Positions 28,949 to 38,923 of a DNA stretch of 64,000 bases are shown here, in pieces (the first letter of the stretch is position 1; each line of letters starts with the position of its first letter). The translations under genes were made by a program, and so were the position numbers. Source of the DNA: Tropheryma whipplei str. Twist (GTDB lineage: Bacteria; Actinomycetota; Actinomycetes; Actinomycetales; Microbacteriaceae). The stretch covers positions 124,001 through 188,000 of the forward strand of contig NC_004572.3 of NCBI RefSeq assembly GCF_000007485.1, read 5' to 3'. The notes under the pieces are model-generated. The model did not search any database. It was not told the origin of the DNA and worked only from the letters and a program-made list of their open reading frames with translations.

Positions 28949-29389
28949 ATGGAAGAAATTTATAATTTTCTGAATAACAAAACATTTGCTGAACACGTAA
29001 AAACCAATCTCGGACAGAATGCATTTATCTCTTCTGCGAAGCAGAATTTTTGCATAAAACTTGAAACATACGGGCAGAACTGGCTTGGCGGCCGCCCACT
29101 GCAATTGCCAACTTGCGTGAAATTTGTTGCAATTCTTTTTAGATCTATTAGCTGTATTGAATTTACGAATAATAATCCCCGTAAGACTGTTTCAGGTAGG
29201 TGTATTTCGATTCTTATGTTTTTAGAAACTTTGCGTGAACACTGCCGTCGCTGTCGCCTGCACACTCCGCATACGATTGCAGAGGGGGTTGTAACCGGGG
29301 TGCATAAGGATCATGTCCATCTTAAGAAGGATATTGATCACGAATTATTCTTCCCAATTTGTAATTTGATTGCAATTGAGCTTTTGTAA
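28949..29389 (+). CDS. hypothetical protein upstream of SAF/ParA pair
   Basis: 146 residues, not recognised. It starts MEEIYNFLNNKTFAEHVKTN, has a Cys/His-rich patch (LREHCRRCRLHTPHT, about 91-105), a polar segment with VVTGVHKDHVHLKKDID, and a hydrophobic C-terminus. No signal peptide or clear membrane span. It precedes the SAF gene by 144 bases on the same strand. The length, codon use and position suggest a real gene. Confidence 0.6.
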   Translation: MEEIYNFLNNKTFAEHVKTNLGQNAFISSAKQNFCIKLETYGQNWLGGRPLQLPTCVKFVAILFRSISCIEFTNNNPRKTVSGRCISILMFLETLREHCRRCRLHTPHTIAEGVVTGVHKDHVHLKKDIDHELFFPICNLIAIELL

Positions 29390-29533
29390 TGGACTGTTGA
29401 AAACTGCTTGTATTCGAATTTCTTGATTGCACAATTTAATTTTTAGAGATTTTTGCATTGATATTGGTGAGATTCAAACTGAAGCGAGAATGCGCTCTTG
29501 AGTAGATTTCCCAGGTAATTCGAGAGAGGAAGT

Positions 29534-30298
29534 ATGAAGATTCGATCCAAATGGTTTCCAGACACTCGTATATTGATCGGCCTTGCCCTAATTGCGGCAT
29601 CATTCATCGGTGTTTTTTTTGTTATAAAAACAAATAATTCAAAATCTCAGGTGTATGTGGCAACAAGACCTCTCTCGATTGGTGACAAATTTGATGCCAA
29701 GCAATTTTCTATTGTCGAGGCAAATCTCGGCGCGAATCTTGATAAATACATCACCCCGGGCAGCCTACCGAACGCTGTTTTCAATCGACCAATTATGCCC
29801 GGGGAGTTTCTTCCGAAATCAGCACTCGTACCCGTGCTTGATAAGGATATTGTTGCGGTTGTGCTTCGCATAGCGGGAGATTTACCGGGTGATGTAAAAG
29901 AGGGTGATCTTGTTGATGTGTGGGCGGCGGTGAAAATAAAAGAGGAAGGCTTTTGGCAGTCTGAACTAATTGCAAAAACACTTAGGGTGAGTCGTGTCAT
30001 TGTTTCTACAAGCCAGTTTGACCCCCGAGGCACAACAAAAGTTGAAGTTCAGGCCAGTAGAGACCGCCTGTCATACTTACTAAATGCAATTGCAAATCAG
30101 GATAAAGTATCAATTGTCAGGGCATCTCACAAAGAGATTGAGTTGCTTAGATCTGCCTCCACACCGCGTACCCTCGATGAACAAGACAAACAGAATGTTG
30201 GAGAAACACCTGATACTAATCCTCGCGGCCCGGATGAAAAAGATTCTAATTCAGAGAGCATACACGATTCAGAGAACATACACGAGGGCCACGAATAG
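29534..30298 (+). CDS. SAF-domain membrane-anchored protein (CpaB-like)
   Basis: 254 residues. A single N-terminal span (about 14-32, ILIGLALIAASFIGVFFVI) is followed by a SAF domain (about 40-100; VYVATRPLSIGDKFDAKQF, then NRPIMPGEFLPKSAL) and a Ser/Glu/Asp-rich C-terminus after residue 210. SAF domains occur in CpaB of Flp pilus assembly. A good ribosome binding site (GAGAGGAAG) precedes the ATG. The ParA-like gene follows after 8 bases. No pilin or secretion ATPase is nearby, so the role is open. Confidence 0.78.
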   Translation: MKIRSKWFPDTRILIGLALIAASFIGVFFVIKTNNSKSQVYVATRPLSIGDKFDAKQFSIVEANLGANLDKYITPGSLPNAVFNRPIMPGEFLPKSALVPVLDKDIVAVVLRIAGDLPGDVKEGDLVDVWAAVKIKEEGFWQSELIAKTLRVSRVIVSTSQFDPRGTTKVEVQASRDRLSYLLNAIANQDKVSIVRASHKEIELLRSASTPRTLDEQDKQNVGETPDTNPRGPDEKDSNSESIHDSENIHEGHE

Positions 30299-30306
30299 AC
30301 AATCTA

Positions 30307-31089
30307 ATGGGTAAAACAATTGCTATATGGGGGCCGGCTGGGTCACCCGGGCGAACAACGCTGTCGATAAATATCGCTGCAACACTGGCTTCTTATGGCA
30401 AGAAAGTTATTTTAATTGACCTAGACACTTTTGGTGGGGTTGTCAGTATATATTTAGGGCTTGATGATCAGAAGTCTGGGCTGGCTGCTATATGTTACAG
30501 AGCTGACAGTAGGTCATTTACACCCGAAGATCTTTTAAATATCGCCATCAAGGTTCCGATCCGCGGAGGATTGTTCTATTTTCTAAGCGGTATTGCGCAT
30601 CATTCCAGGTGGCCTGAAATCAATCAACCCTCACTACTTAGAGTAATAGGATCGGCAAAAACCGCATTTGATTATGTGGTTATGGATCTTAGTTTTGCAC
30701 TTGACAGCGTTGGGCAGGACACTCGCGGCCGCCTAAATTACACCCTTATGGGTTCAGGTGATTTTCTGGTTATGGTCGGCCGCGGCGACCCTATTGGAAT
30801 ATGTCGTTTTATTAGGGCCTGGCCAGAGGTGCCAAAGGCACAAAATGGCAGATCGTTATCAATAATTCCCGTTATAAACATGGTCAGGCATACCGCTGTC
30901 GGGTCACGTCCCACCAAACAGCTGCGCGAAGTAATTTGTGAATACACGTCTTTTCAGCAGGTATGGCAGATCGATTTTGATCAACAGGTTTGTGATGCTC
31001 TCTTACTGCGCGGAAAAACTATTGTTGACTGTATGCAGAGCAGTTCTGTTGCAATGCAGATCGCCTCAATTGCACGGGTGCTTCAATAG
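30307..31089 (+). CDS. ParA/MinD-type (CpaE-like) ATPase
   Basis: 260 residues. The P-loop reads WGPAGSPGRTTLSINIA, with Arg where most ParA proteins have the catalytic-site Lys (GKT). Switch-like motifs follow: VILIDLDTFGG and YVVMDLSFALDSVG. Such variant P-loops occur in CpaE-like proteins. Together with the SAF protein it may form a membrane positioning or secretion module. The phase-variable surface gene begins 36 bases downstream. Confidence 0.8.
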   Translation: MGKTIAIWGPAGSPGRTTLSINIAATLASYGKKVILIDLDTFGGVVSIYLGLDDQKSGLAAICYRADSRSFTPEDLLNIAIKVPIRGGLFYFLSGIAHHSRWPEINQPSLLRVIGSAKTAFDYVVMDLSFALDSVGQDTRGRLNYTLMGSGDFLVMVGRGDPIGICRFIRAWPEVPKAQNGRSLSIIPVINMVRHTAVGSRPTKQLREVICEYTSFQQVWQIDFDQQVCDALLLRGKTIVDCMQSSSVAMQIASIARVLQ

Positions 31090-31091
31090 GG

Positions 31092-31119
31092 TTTACTTAC
31101 CCCCAAAGTACCCTATAAT
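31092..31119 (+). promoter_or_regulatory. sigma-70 type promoter for a leaderless surface-protein gene
   Basis: TTTACT (31092-31097) and a perfect TATAAT (31114-31119) are 16 bases apart. Only six bases separate TATAAT from the ATG at 31126, so transcription should begin at or next to the start codon, giving a leaderless mRNA. Confidence 0.65.
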
Positions 31120-31125
31120 TATCAC

Positions 31126-31769
31126 ATGTCAGCATTTCACTCGAAATCCCCAGTATCTCCGCATGTATCTAGTGTTGTACCTACAACTAATCTCACATAT
31201 AAACCTAATAGAGGAATATTCAAGGTAATAACACTCTGTCTAATAAAGACTCTCATAATAACACTCTGCACCCTGACATTCCAGACACAGACATATGCTG
31301 CCCAGATACAGACTTCAGGGGGGGGGGGACATACTCACTAGCCGAACAAGAACATAATAGGACAAGGAGAGGTGCCAATCTCTTTGGATTATTCGCTAGT
31401 GCTGTTGGCACAGCAGTCAAGACGAAGCTAAAAGAGCTAAAGAGCACAGTGCAGAGAAAAGGAAAAGAACTACAGAACACCATCACAAGGCCATTACAAC
31501 AAGCTGTAGATAACACGGTACAGACCGTTGTAGCCCAAGCAGCGCAATCTGCCACACAGGCTGTCCAGTCACAGCCCGTACAGGCACAGGTGCAACAACT
31601 TACCAGCACAGCAACAAGCGCTGTAACCACTTTGGCTAATACTGTTCTAGATGACCTCCTGGGCAGAGCAAAGGAGACAGCCAAAACAGTCGGCTACTCC
31701 CTGCTAGGTGTGCTAGCTGCAGCACTAACAGGCTTTACCATCTTTGCCATTGTCAAATGGGGCAGATAA
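31126..31769 (+). CDS. phase-variable surface protein, out of frame in this sequence
   Basis: The ATG frame encodes a signal peptide (hydrophobic core IFKVITLCLIKTLIITLCTL, probable cleavage after TYAA). It enters a run of 11 G (31318-31328) and stops at 31339. The next frame is open from the G-run to TAA at 31767. It encodes LAEQEHNRTRRGANLFGLFA, a helical Gln/Ala/Thr-rich segment, and a C-terminal membrane anchor (YSLLGVLAAALTGFTIFAIV, then KWGR). With 9 or 12 G the halves join into a protein of about 213-214 residues. I therefore read it as one gene switched off by slippage. RTRRGA matches the RSKRAA start of the silent cassettes. The leader resembles that of the gene at 63864. Confidence 0.8.
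31318..31328. repeat. poly-G tract (G11), frame switch
   Basis: Eleven consecutive G lie inside the coding sequence just behind the signal-peptide cleavage region. The two reading frames on either side are each open and join only at 9 or 12 G. Confidence 0.9.
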
Positions 31770-31781
31770 GACATACATCTC

Positions 31782-31849
31782 TAAGACCAATATTCAGATA
31801 AGACCAATATTCAGATAAGACCAATATTCAGATAAGACCAATATTCAGG
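31782..31849. repeat. 17-bp tandem repeat, four copies
   Basis: The unit taagaccaatattcaga occurs four times head to tail (the last copy ends in g). It lies between the phase-variable gene and gcvP, 48 bases before the gcvP start, so copy number would change the gcvP leader. Confidence 0.95.
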
Positions 31850-31896
31850 GAGATTCCCATACACATATTTCCTGCCCACGCGATACACTGAGGTGT

Positions 31897-34803
31897 ATGC
31901 ATGAGAGGCATATCGGCCCAAGCCAAGAAGAGATTGATCACATGCTTGGCTTTCTTGGTTATAAGAGCCTTGATGATCTCATGAATGCTGCGCTTCCAAA
32001 CGGCGTACAGTCGCCACCAGATATCAAGATCCCGTCACACGATGAGCTAACCTGCCTCACCCAGCTAGCAGCGTACGCGAAGATGAATCGGATAAAGACC
32101 TCGATGCTTGGCCAGGGGTTCTATAACTGTATTACTCCCGCAGTTATACGCAGAAATATCCTTGAAAATCCGTCTTGGTACACCTCTTACACGCCGTATC
32201 AACCTGAGATTTCTCAGGGTCGCCTTGAGATGCTGATCAATTTTCAAACCATGATTTGCGATCTAACCGGCCTGGAAATAGCTAATGCATCAATGTTAGA
32301 TGAGGCGTCATGCGCCGCAGAGGCGATGCTTCTGGCAAAAAGAGTCTCTAGATCTAGTTCCAATAAGTATCTCGTTCATAACGGCGTATTTCCCCATATC
32401 CGAAGGGTTCTTGAAACTCGTGCTGATGCTGTTGGCGTGGAAATTGTGGATCTGCCCGAGGGTCAATCAATAGATTTTGACCATTTCGGTGTTTATGCAC
32501 AATACCAGTCGGCTTCTGGTAAGTTGCTTGATTTGCGGCACCTGTTTTCTAGGTCGAAACGTGCAGGCGCAATTTGTGTTATCGGGTGTGACCTGCTGAT
32601 GCTTACACTTTTCACAAGTCCCGGTGAGCTTGGTGCAGACATAGCATTTGGCTCAGCTCAGCGCTTTGGTATTCCGATGAATTTCGGTGGACCCTTGGCA
32701 TCTTTCCTTGCGGCCCGTAAAGCAATGGAACGCTCTCTTCCGGGTCGGCTTGTTGGTGTTAGCGTTGATGCTGACTCGAACCATGCCTACAGACTGACTT
32801 TACAGACAAGAGAGCAACATATTCGCCGCGAGAAGGCAACATCGAATATTTGTACGGCAACCGTTCTAATGGCAATTGCCGCTGTGGCTTTTGCGCAACA
32901 TCATGGCCCAAAGGGTTTGCGTGCAATAGCTCATAGGATAAACACGGTTGCTGTGGGTTTTGCCCGCCTCTTGAAGCAAACGGCTTTCAGGGTGTCATCC
33001 TTGGATATATTCGACACTATCGAAATAAACAATCCAACACAGCTTTGCGTCGAGGCTGAATCAAAACACGATCTCTTGTTCTGGAAAGTCGATGATAATA
33101 AACTCAGGATTACCTTTGATGAGGTAACAGCTAGACTGGACGGAGATTTGCCAGAGAGACTGTCAAAAGTCTTCGGCATATCCCCCGACAAGATTAGAGA
33201 TCTTGGGTGTAATTACGATTCATGTGATTGTTCTTTTTATAGCGATTCGCAGCAGGCCCGCGAAGGCTTGAGTTCAGTTGCATCGCGCAATATTTCTGTT
33301 CATTCAGATCTCGCCCGGCATCCACTCAGGCGCTTTTCAGGTTATCTAAAACATCCTGTTTTCAATAACTACACTGGCGAGGTTGCTCTAATGCGGTATT
33401 TGAAGGCTTTGTCCGATAAAGACTTTGCCCTTGACAGGGGAATGATACCGCTCGGGTCGTGCACTATGAAGCTAAATGCGGCGTTCCAATTAGAACCGGT
33501 ATTATGGCCAGAATTTGCAAATCTACATCCCTTCGCACCTCGAGGAGATGCTGACGGGACACTGCAAATAATCGATCAAATAGAAACGTGGCTTGCAAAT
33601 TTAAGTGGATATGATGCTGTATCTTTACAACCCACCGCCGGCAGTCAAGGCGAACTCGCTGGGCTGTTGGCCATTCGCGGCTACTACAAGTCTTTAAACC
33701 TTGATCGGGATGTCTGCCTAATTCCTGCAAGCGCACATGGTACCAACGCGGCCAGTGCGGTTCTCGCTGGCATGCGCGTTGTTGTGGTTGCCTGCGATCA
33801 ACAGGGCAATATAGATCTTGATGATCTAAGGCTTAAGGCGTCAAAAAACGCACATGCGCTTGCAGCTCTCATGGTAACTTACCCCTCAACACATGGGGTC
33901 TATGAGGACAATATTTCCGAGGTATGCTCTGTGGTTCACAAATACGGAGGACAGGTTTATGTTGACGGTGCAAATTCCAATGCCCTGATCGGATATCTGA
34001 GGACGGGTGATTTTGGCGGTGATGTGTCACATCTGAATCTTCACAAGACATTTGGCATTCCCCACGGCGGGGGTGGTCCAGGAATTGGCCCCGTCGTTGC
34101 CAAAGCACACTTGGCTCCCTTTTTACCCTTCAGGAACCGAGTGCATAAACCATCTACTGACTTACCTGCTGTGAAACATATGGGTGGGCCCATTGCGTCG
34201 AGTGATTACGGCTTTGCCGGCGCTTTGTATATCAGCTGGGCCTATATATTTTGCCTCGGCTCGCAGGGAATGAAGCGTTGCACTGCTGTTGCCGTTTTGG
34301 TTGCTAATTACATCGCAAAACAGCTTTCCGATACATTTCCGGTTTTATATACAGGGAAAAATAATCTTGTTGCGCATGAGTTCATTATGGACTTTAGGGA
34401 AGTAACAAGGGTAAGCGGAATTACGGTTGATGATGTGTGTAAACGACTTATCGATTACGGTTTTCATGCCCCGACAATGTCTTTTCCGGTTCCTGGAACC
34501 TTAATGGTTGAGCCAACAGAATCTGAGCCATTTTCTGAAATTCAGCGGTTCATAAAAACTATCCGTTCAATTCGGGCTGAAATCGACCGGGTAATAGACA
34601 AGACGTATGATCCAGATAATAACCCCCTGAAGCGCGCCCCACACACTCTGGAGCAGATTGCATCGGATAAATGGGATAGGCCATATTCACGGCGTACAGG
34701 CATTGTTTATACCTCGGGAAAGTACTGGCCCGCATCTGCGCGGATTGATAATGCATATGGTGATAGAAATATCTTTTGCACATGCCCTGATTTGCCGGAT
34801 TAA
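31897..34803 (+). CDS. gcvP: glycine dehydrogenase (decarboxylating), P protein
   Basis: 968 residues, full length and single-chain. The N-terminal half has [19 protein letters not shown] and [20 protein letters not shown]. The C-terminal half carries the PLP lysine in [19 protein letters not shown] (about residue 710) and LGSCTMKLN. It decarboxylates glycine and passes the aminomethyl group to the H protein. gcvT and gcvH are not in the window. The 17-bp repeat array lies in its upstream region. Confidence 0.96.
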
Positions 34804-35012
34804 CATAACTCTTAGCCCTGATATAGGTTTTGGTATTACCATCCATGCACGTGCCAACAAATCTTCACCAGTAAATCCCCTAAAACAGACGATCGTGCAT
34901 ATCGTAGAGCTTTGTAAATCGCCTAAGCTAGTGGTACATCTGCAAAGCAAAATTTGTCTAAATGAAAAGTTTTGTGTAGGATCATGCACAAGATATTCGT
35001 TGGGGCGGGGGT
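34804..35012. other. intergenic region gcvP / peptide-binding protein
   Basis: 209 bases with no recognised signal except a G-rich ribosome binding site (ggggcggggg, 34999-35010) directly before the next ATG. Confidence 0.4.
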
Positions 35013-36593
35013 ATGCGTAAGGGATTTTCGAGGGTCTTTACTTTTACGGCAGTCTCAGCCGTGCTGTTTGTGACAGCATGTTTTGGTGGTAAGCCTACCG
35101 ATTCGTATGTCAATGTGAATACGACTAAGATCAGCACAGGCCTGGTTCCCGCTAATTCCAATGAGCTGTCGGCTCACAGGATTCTCAGTATGCTTTTTTC
35201 TGGCCTTGTATATATTGACAAAGATGCGCGCATCCAAAACGAGGTTGCAAAATCCATAGAGACCGCAGACAATCGCGTGTGGACCATTACCCTGAGGGAG
35301 GATTTTAAATTCTCTAATGGTGAAAAAGTCACCGCGAAGAGTTTTGTTGACGCCTGGAATTTCGCGGCCAAGATTTCCAATGCAATGGGTAACCGTGATT
35401 TTCTGGGTAACATAGAGGGTTTCACAGAAAAGGGTGATACCGACCTGTCTGGGTTAAAAATTCTGGATGAATACAAGTTTCGCGTTATTCTAAAGAGCCC
35501 TAACCGGAATTTTGTTGCCAAATTGTCGTATTCAGTTTTTTGGCCGCTTCCGTCGGATGCGTATAAGGATATTCGGGCTTTTGGCTTGAAGCCCATCGGT
35601 AACGGCCCATACTCTCTTGTCAGTTTCACTCAGGATGTTGAGGCTGTGCTGAAAAAAAATCCTGATTACAAGGGGCCAAGGCAGCCTCGTAATTCGGGCC
35701 TCAGGTACAAGATATATTCCGATCCCGGGCCTGCGTATGCTGACGTTTTGTCTGATAGCTCTGATGTCACAGATATAATCCCACCGAATGCCCAGGAAAA
35801 GTTCCAGTCCGATTTTCCTTCTCGTTGGATTAGGCGTGAGATCGCGGCAACTATATACATCGCCATTCCTGGATACGTTGCGCATTTTGCTTTTGACAGG
35901 GAGGGAATCCTGCGCAGGAAGGCTGTTTCTATGGCAATTAACCGGCAGGATATAGCTGACAAGATTTACCACGGCGCCAGAGTGCCTGCGCGAGACTTTA
36001 CTTCTCCGTCAGTGCTGGGGTACAAGGCCGGCCTGCCGGGCTCGGATGTTCTGAAATATGATCCTGAGCGGGCCAAGCAGTTATGGGCACAGGCTGACGC
36101 TATATCCCCTTGGGGCTCGGGTGTTTTGTATCTTAACTTTGCCGCTACCCGCGGCGATAAAGCCCTATTCGAAGCTTTGGCGAATTCCATAAAGAACGTT
36201 CTTGGTATAGAGGTGCAGGCCTATCCCAATACTGATTGGAAGGCAAATCTTCTGCATGGCCAGCAAACGAAGCAGCCTTTTAGAATTGGCTGGGCCGCTG
36301 ACTGGCCGGCTATAGACACTTACCTTGGGTCGCTGTTTCATAGTCAAGCTTCTAACAATTATTACGAGTTTCGTAATGCGGAGTATGATTCACTGCTGGT
36401 CAAAGCCGCAGAGGCCTTGACCTTGCCGAAAGCTCAAGATTACTATGACAAACTGCAGGAAATTTTATTCCAGAATATGCCTGTTGTACCGCTTTTTTAT
36501 GACCGCGGTGGTCTTGTCTGGTCAAAGAATGTCAGCAATGTTGAAAGCAACTGGGTTGGTATTCCGGTTTACTATCTGATAACGAAGGGATGA
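35013..36593 (+). CDS. oligopeptide ABC transporter substrate-binding lipoprotein 1
   Basis: 526 residues of the SBP family 5 (OppA/DppA) type. The signal peptide ends in the lipobox VTAC (Cys about 24), so it is lipid-anchored outside the membrane. The family motif FKFSNGEKVTAKSFVDAWNF lies near residue 105. It would capture peptides and deliver them to the permease encoded at 39.8-41.7 kb. The next gene is a paralogue whose ATG overlaps this stop by 4 bases; the two share a near-identical 57-base patch. Confidence 0.92.
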   Translation: MRKGFSRVFTFTAVSAVLFVTACFGGKPTDSYVNVNTTKISTGLVPANSNELSAHRILSMLFSGLVYIDKDARIQNEVAKSIETADNRVWTITLREDFKFSNGEKVTAKSFVDAWNFAAKISNAMGNRDFLGNIEGFTEKGDTDLSGLKILDEYKFRVILKSPNRNFVAKLSYSVFWPLPSDAYKDIRAFGLKPIGNGPYSLVSFTQDVEAVLKKNPDYKGPRQPRNSGLRYKIYSDPGPAYADVLSDSSDVTDIIPPNAQEKFQSDFPSRWIRREIAATIYIAIPGYVAHFAFDREGILRRKAVSMAINRQDIADKIYHGARVPARDFTSPSVLGYKAGLPGSDVLKYDPERAKQLWAQADAISPWGSGVLYLNFAATRGDKALFEALANSIKNVLGIEVQAYPNTDWKANLLHGQQTKQPFRIGWAADWPAIDTYLGSLFHSQASNNYYEFRNAEYDSLLVKAAEALTLPKAQDYYDKLQEILFQNMPVVPLFYDRGGLVWSKNVSNVESNWVGIPVYYLITKG

Positions 36594-38191
36594 AATATAT
36601 GAATTCTAGGTTCAAATTTTTTGCGGCTTTTGTCCCGGTCGTGCTATTCATGGCTGCGTGTTTCGGAGGCTCTCCTGGCGTTAAGGGTAAAGAGATGCGT
36701 TTTGGAAGTTGTGAACCGCAGACCGCTCTTTTACCGGGATCTGTGCGTGATGAATGTGGCTCGGGCATTGTTACGAATCTTTTCGTTGGCCTTGTCACGC
36801 GCGATCGTGAGGGCAATCTGATAAATGAGGTTGCAGAATCTATAGACACTCAAGACAATCTGACCTACGTGATTAAGGTAAAAAAGGACTGGAAATTCTC
36901 TAATGGTGAAAAAGTCACCGCGAAAAGTTTTGTTGACGCCTGGAATTTCACAGCGAAAAAATCCAATGCGCAGAGTAATCGTGACGACTTGAAATATATT
37001 GATGGGTATAGTGCTGATCTGGATGGTGACCTTTCGGGTCTGAAAATTACCGACGAATTCACATTTACCGTCAAGCTAAATAAGAAGCTGAATGACTTTT
37101 CTGAGCGGCTGAGCAATACTACTGCCTTTTTCCCGCTACCATCTGTTGCATATCAGGATATTAAAAAGTTCGGACAGAACCCAATAGGCAATGGGCCATA
37201 CCTTCTGCACGATCGTCGTAAGAATGTTTCGTGGTCTTATCGCCCTAATCGTGATTATCACGGTTATGCATCTCAATTCCCAATCCCGCCTTCTGTTCGT
37301 GTTACGGTCTATCAGTCTGGATCCGCGAAATATGCTGACTATCTTGCCGGCAATCTTGATCTTGTTGATGTGCCGCAGGAGAATATCGAAACTTACAAAC
37401 AAGATTCTGAAGGTCGGCATATAGAGGGCGTTACATCTGTTGTATCGTATGTCGGTATTACCGCCAACACCCCTGGCTTTGAACTGAATACTGAGGCTGG
37501 CAAACTGCGAAGAAGAGCATTGTCTTTGGCAATAGATCGGCAGGAAATGGGTGATAAGCTCTATCATGGGCTAAGATTCCCAGCCACGGGTTTCTTTTCC
37601 TCCGCATTTTTCCCGAATTATGCCGACTTACCTGGCTCCGATGTATTGAAGTTCAATCTGGAGAAAGCCAAGGAGTTTTGGGCCGAAGCAGAAAAGCTAT
37701 CTCCGTATCCACGGCGCCAGATAGACTTCTTCTACAATGTGGATGGTGGCCATAAGATCTGGATCGATGCAGTTGTTAATCAGCTAAAGAATGGACTTGG
37801 TATAACCAATATTATTCCAAAACCCGTTCCAACCTTTAGGGAATTTCTTGATCTGGTTGACCAAGATGATTTCAGTGGCTTCTTTAGGTCCGGCTGGCAA
37901 ACAGGTTATATTGCTGCCCCCAGTATTGAGACTTTGTTTACTTCGGACGGATCAAACAACTCTTCCCGTTACCGCAATCCGGAGTTTGATAAGCTCGCAG
38001 TGAGGGCGGTGGAAGCCAAAGCATCTGAATCTGCTTCCTTGTATAAGGAGCTTCTTGGCATCCTTCTTAAGGATTTACCACTTATTCCGCTTTTCGGCTA
38101 TAAAGATGCCCTTGTCTATGGTAAGGATGTCAGGGGTATAAAACTGAATAAGCGAGGAATTGTTGACACCTCTGACATGATCAGGGAATAG
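36590..38191 (+). CDS. oligopeptide ABC transporter substrate-binding lipoprotein 2
   Basis: 533 residues, paralogue of the preceding gene. Signal peptide with lipobox MAAC (Cys about 23). Motif KFSNGEKVTAKSFVDAWNF near residue 105; LSLAIDRQEMGDKLYHG in the middle is typical of the family. It probably arose by tandem duplication and diverged in its ligand pocket. Translation is coupled to the first gene through an ATGA overlap. A reduced parasite that lacks amino-acid synthesis would depend on such peptide uptake (inference). Confidence 0.92.
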   Translation: MKYMNSRFKFFAAFVPVVLFMAACFGGSPGVKGKEMRFGSCEPQTALLPGSVRDECGSGIVTNLFVGLVTRDREGNLINEVAESIDTQDNLTYVIKVKKDWKFSNGEKVTAKSFVDAWNFTAKKSNAQSNRDDLKYIDGYSADLDGDLSGLKITDEFTFTVKLNKKLNDFSERLSNTTAFFPLPSVAYQDIKKFGQNPIGNGPYLLHDRRKNVSWSYRPNRDYHGYASQFPIPPSVRVTVYQSGSAKYADYLAGNLDLVDVPQENIETYKQDSEGRHIEGVTSVVSYVGITANTPGFELNTEAGKLRRRALSLAIDRQEMGDKLYHGLRFPATGFFSSAFFPNYADLPGSDVLKFNLEKAKEFWAEAEKLSPYPRRQIDFFYNVDGGHKIWIDAVVNQLKNGLGITNIIPKPVPTFREFLDLVDQDDFSGFFRSGWQTGYIAAPSIETLFTSDGSNNSSRYRNPEFDKLAVRAVEAKASESASLYKELLGILLKDLPLIPLFGYKDALVYGKDVRGIKLNKRGIVDTSDMIRE

Positions 38192-38797
38192 TCAATCCTC
38201 AAATCCGCGTGAAGCGATTGCTGTTGCTATTTCCTGAGCCATATTAAGGCTTAGGACTGTAAATGGCAGGAAGATTGCGAGGGGCTTTTTTTGAATCCCC
38301 CTCGCAATCTGGGCTTCCCTAACCTGTGTGTGTAGGGTCAGTATTTCTGGCACAAATCGGACTGTCATTGACAGGGTTAAGCCGACCCTTTTTTGGTTTA
38401 ACCCAAATACCCGAAGAGGCGTTGCCACAACAATAAAGAAGTTCAGGAATTCTGAGAATCGCGTTGTGCGGCTGACGGTGTATGCGCCAGCAAGCAGTGC
38501 TGACATCCTGAGTGCCGAGTAAGCCGCGTACTCTGCGCCTGAAAAAACAAGGTTTACCAGAGAAACAATCCCAACGAGAATAATCAGTTGCTTCATAAAG
38601 GCTACGGAGGCCCTGAGGAAGAACAAAAGGCTTGGGAGGAATAAGAGTAATAGATACACACCAGATATGTTGTACATAAGCACTCCGTAGACGGCAAGGC
38701 CAAGCAGTTTTACCGCCACAGGTGTTTTGGGTATCCTCCTGCCTACGTATTTCTGACCGTCTTTGTTATACTCTTTCACCTTCACACCGACCTTCAC
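38192..38797 (-). CDS. ecfT: energy-coupling factor transporter membrane protein EcfT (CbiQ/BioN type)
   Basis: 201 residues with four to five membrane spans. The two cytosolic Ala-Arg-Gly signatures VREAQIARGIQ and ATAIASRGFED couple it to the ATPase. It forms the T subunit of an ECF vitamin importer. The ATPase gene lies upstream on the same strand. No substrate-binding S subunit is adjacent, so the substrate cannot be assigned; biotin (BioY) is one option. The pair is inserted between peptide-transport genes on the opposite strand. Confidence 0.85.
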   Translation of the reverse strand: MKVGVKVKEYNKDGQKYVGRRIPKTPVAVKLLGLAVYGVLMYNISGVYLLLLFLPSLLFFLRASVAFMKQLIILVGIVSLVNLVFSGAEYAAYSALRMSALLAGAYTVSRTTRFSEFLNFFIVVATPLRVFGLNQKRVGLTLSMTVRFVPEILTLHTQVREAQIARGIQKKPLAIFLPFTVLSLNMAQEIATAIASRGFED

Positions 38798-38862
38798 ACC
38801 ATCTCTTTAGGGCAATAAATCAGCACCATCATGGCGCCGCATCGTTGTTACTCAAATCTCGC

Positions 38863-38892
38863 TCAATTACTCAAGGTTCAATTACTCAAGGT
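38863..38892. repeat. 15-bp tandem duplication between ecfT and ecfA
   Basis: The unit tcaattactcaaggt occurs twice head to tail, perfectly, in the 126-base spacer between ecfA and ecfT. Confidence 0.95.
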
Positions 38893-38923
38893 CATTGCCA
38901 AAGATCCTTGTTTTATACGTTTT

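Noticed and set aside
31770-31896. Glycine riboswitch before gcvP
   Set aside because: The short spacer is filled by the 17-bp repeat array and shows no riboswitch-like paired elements.
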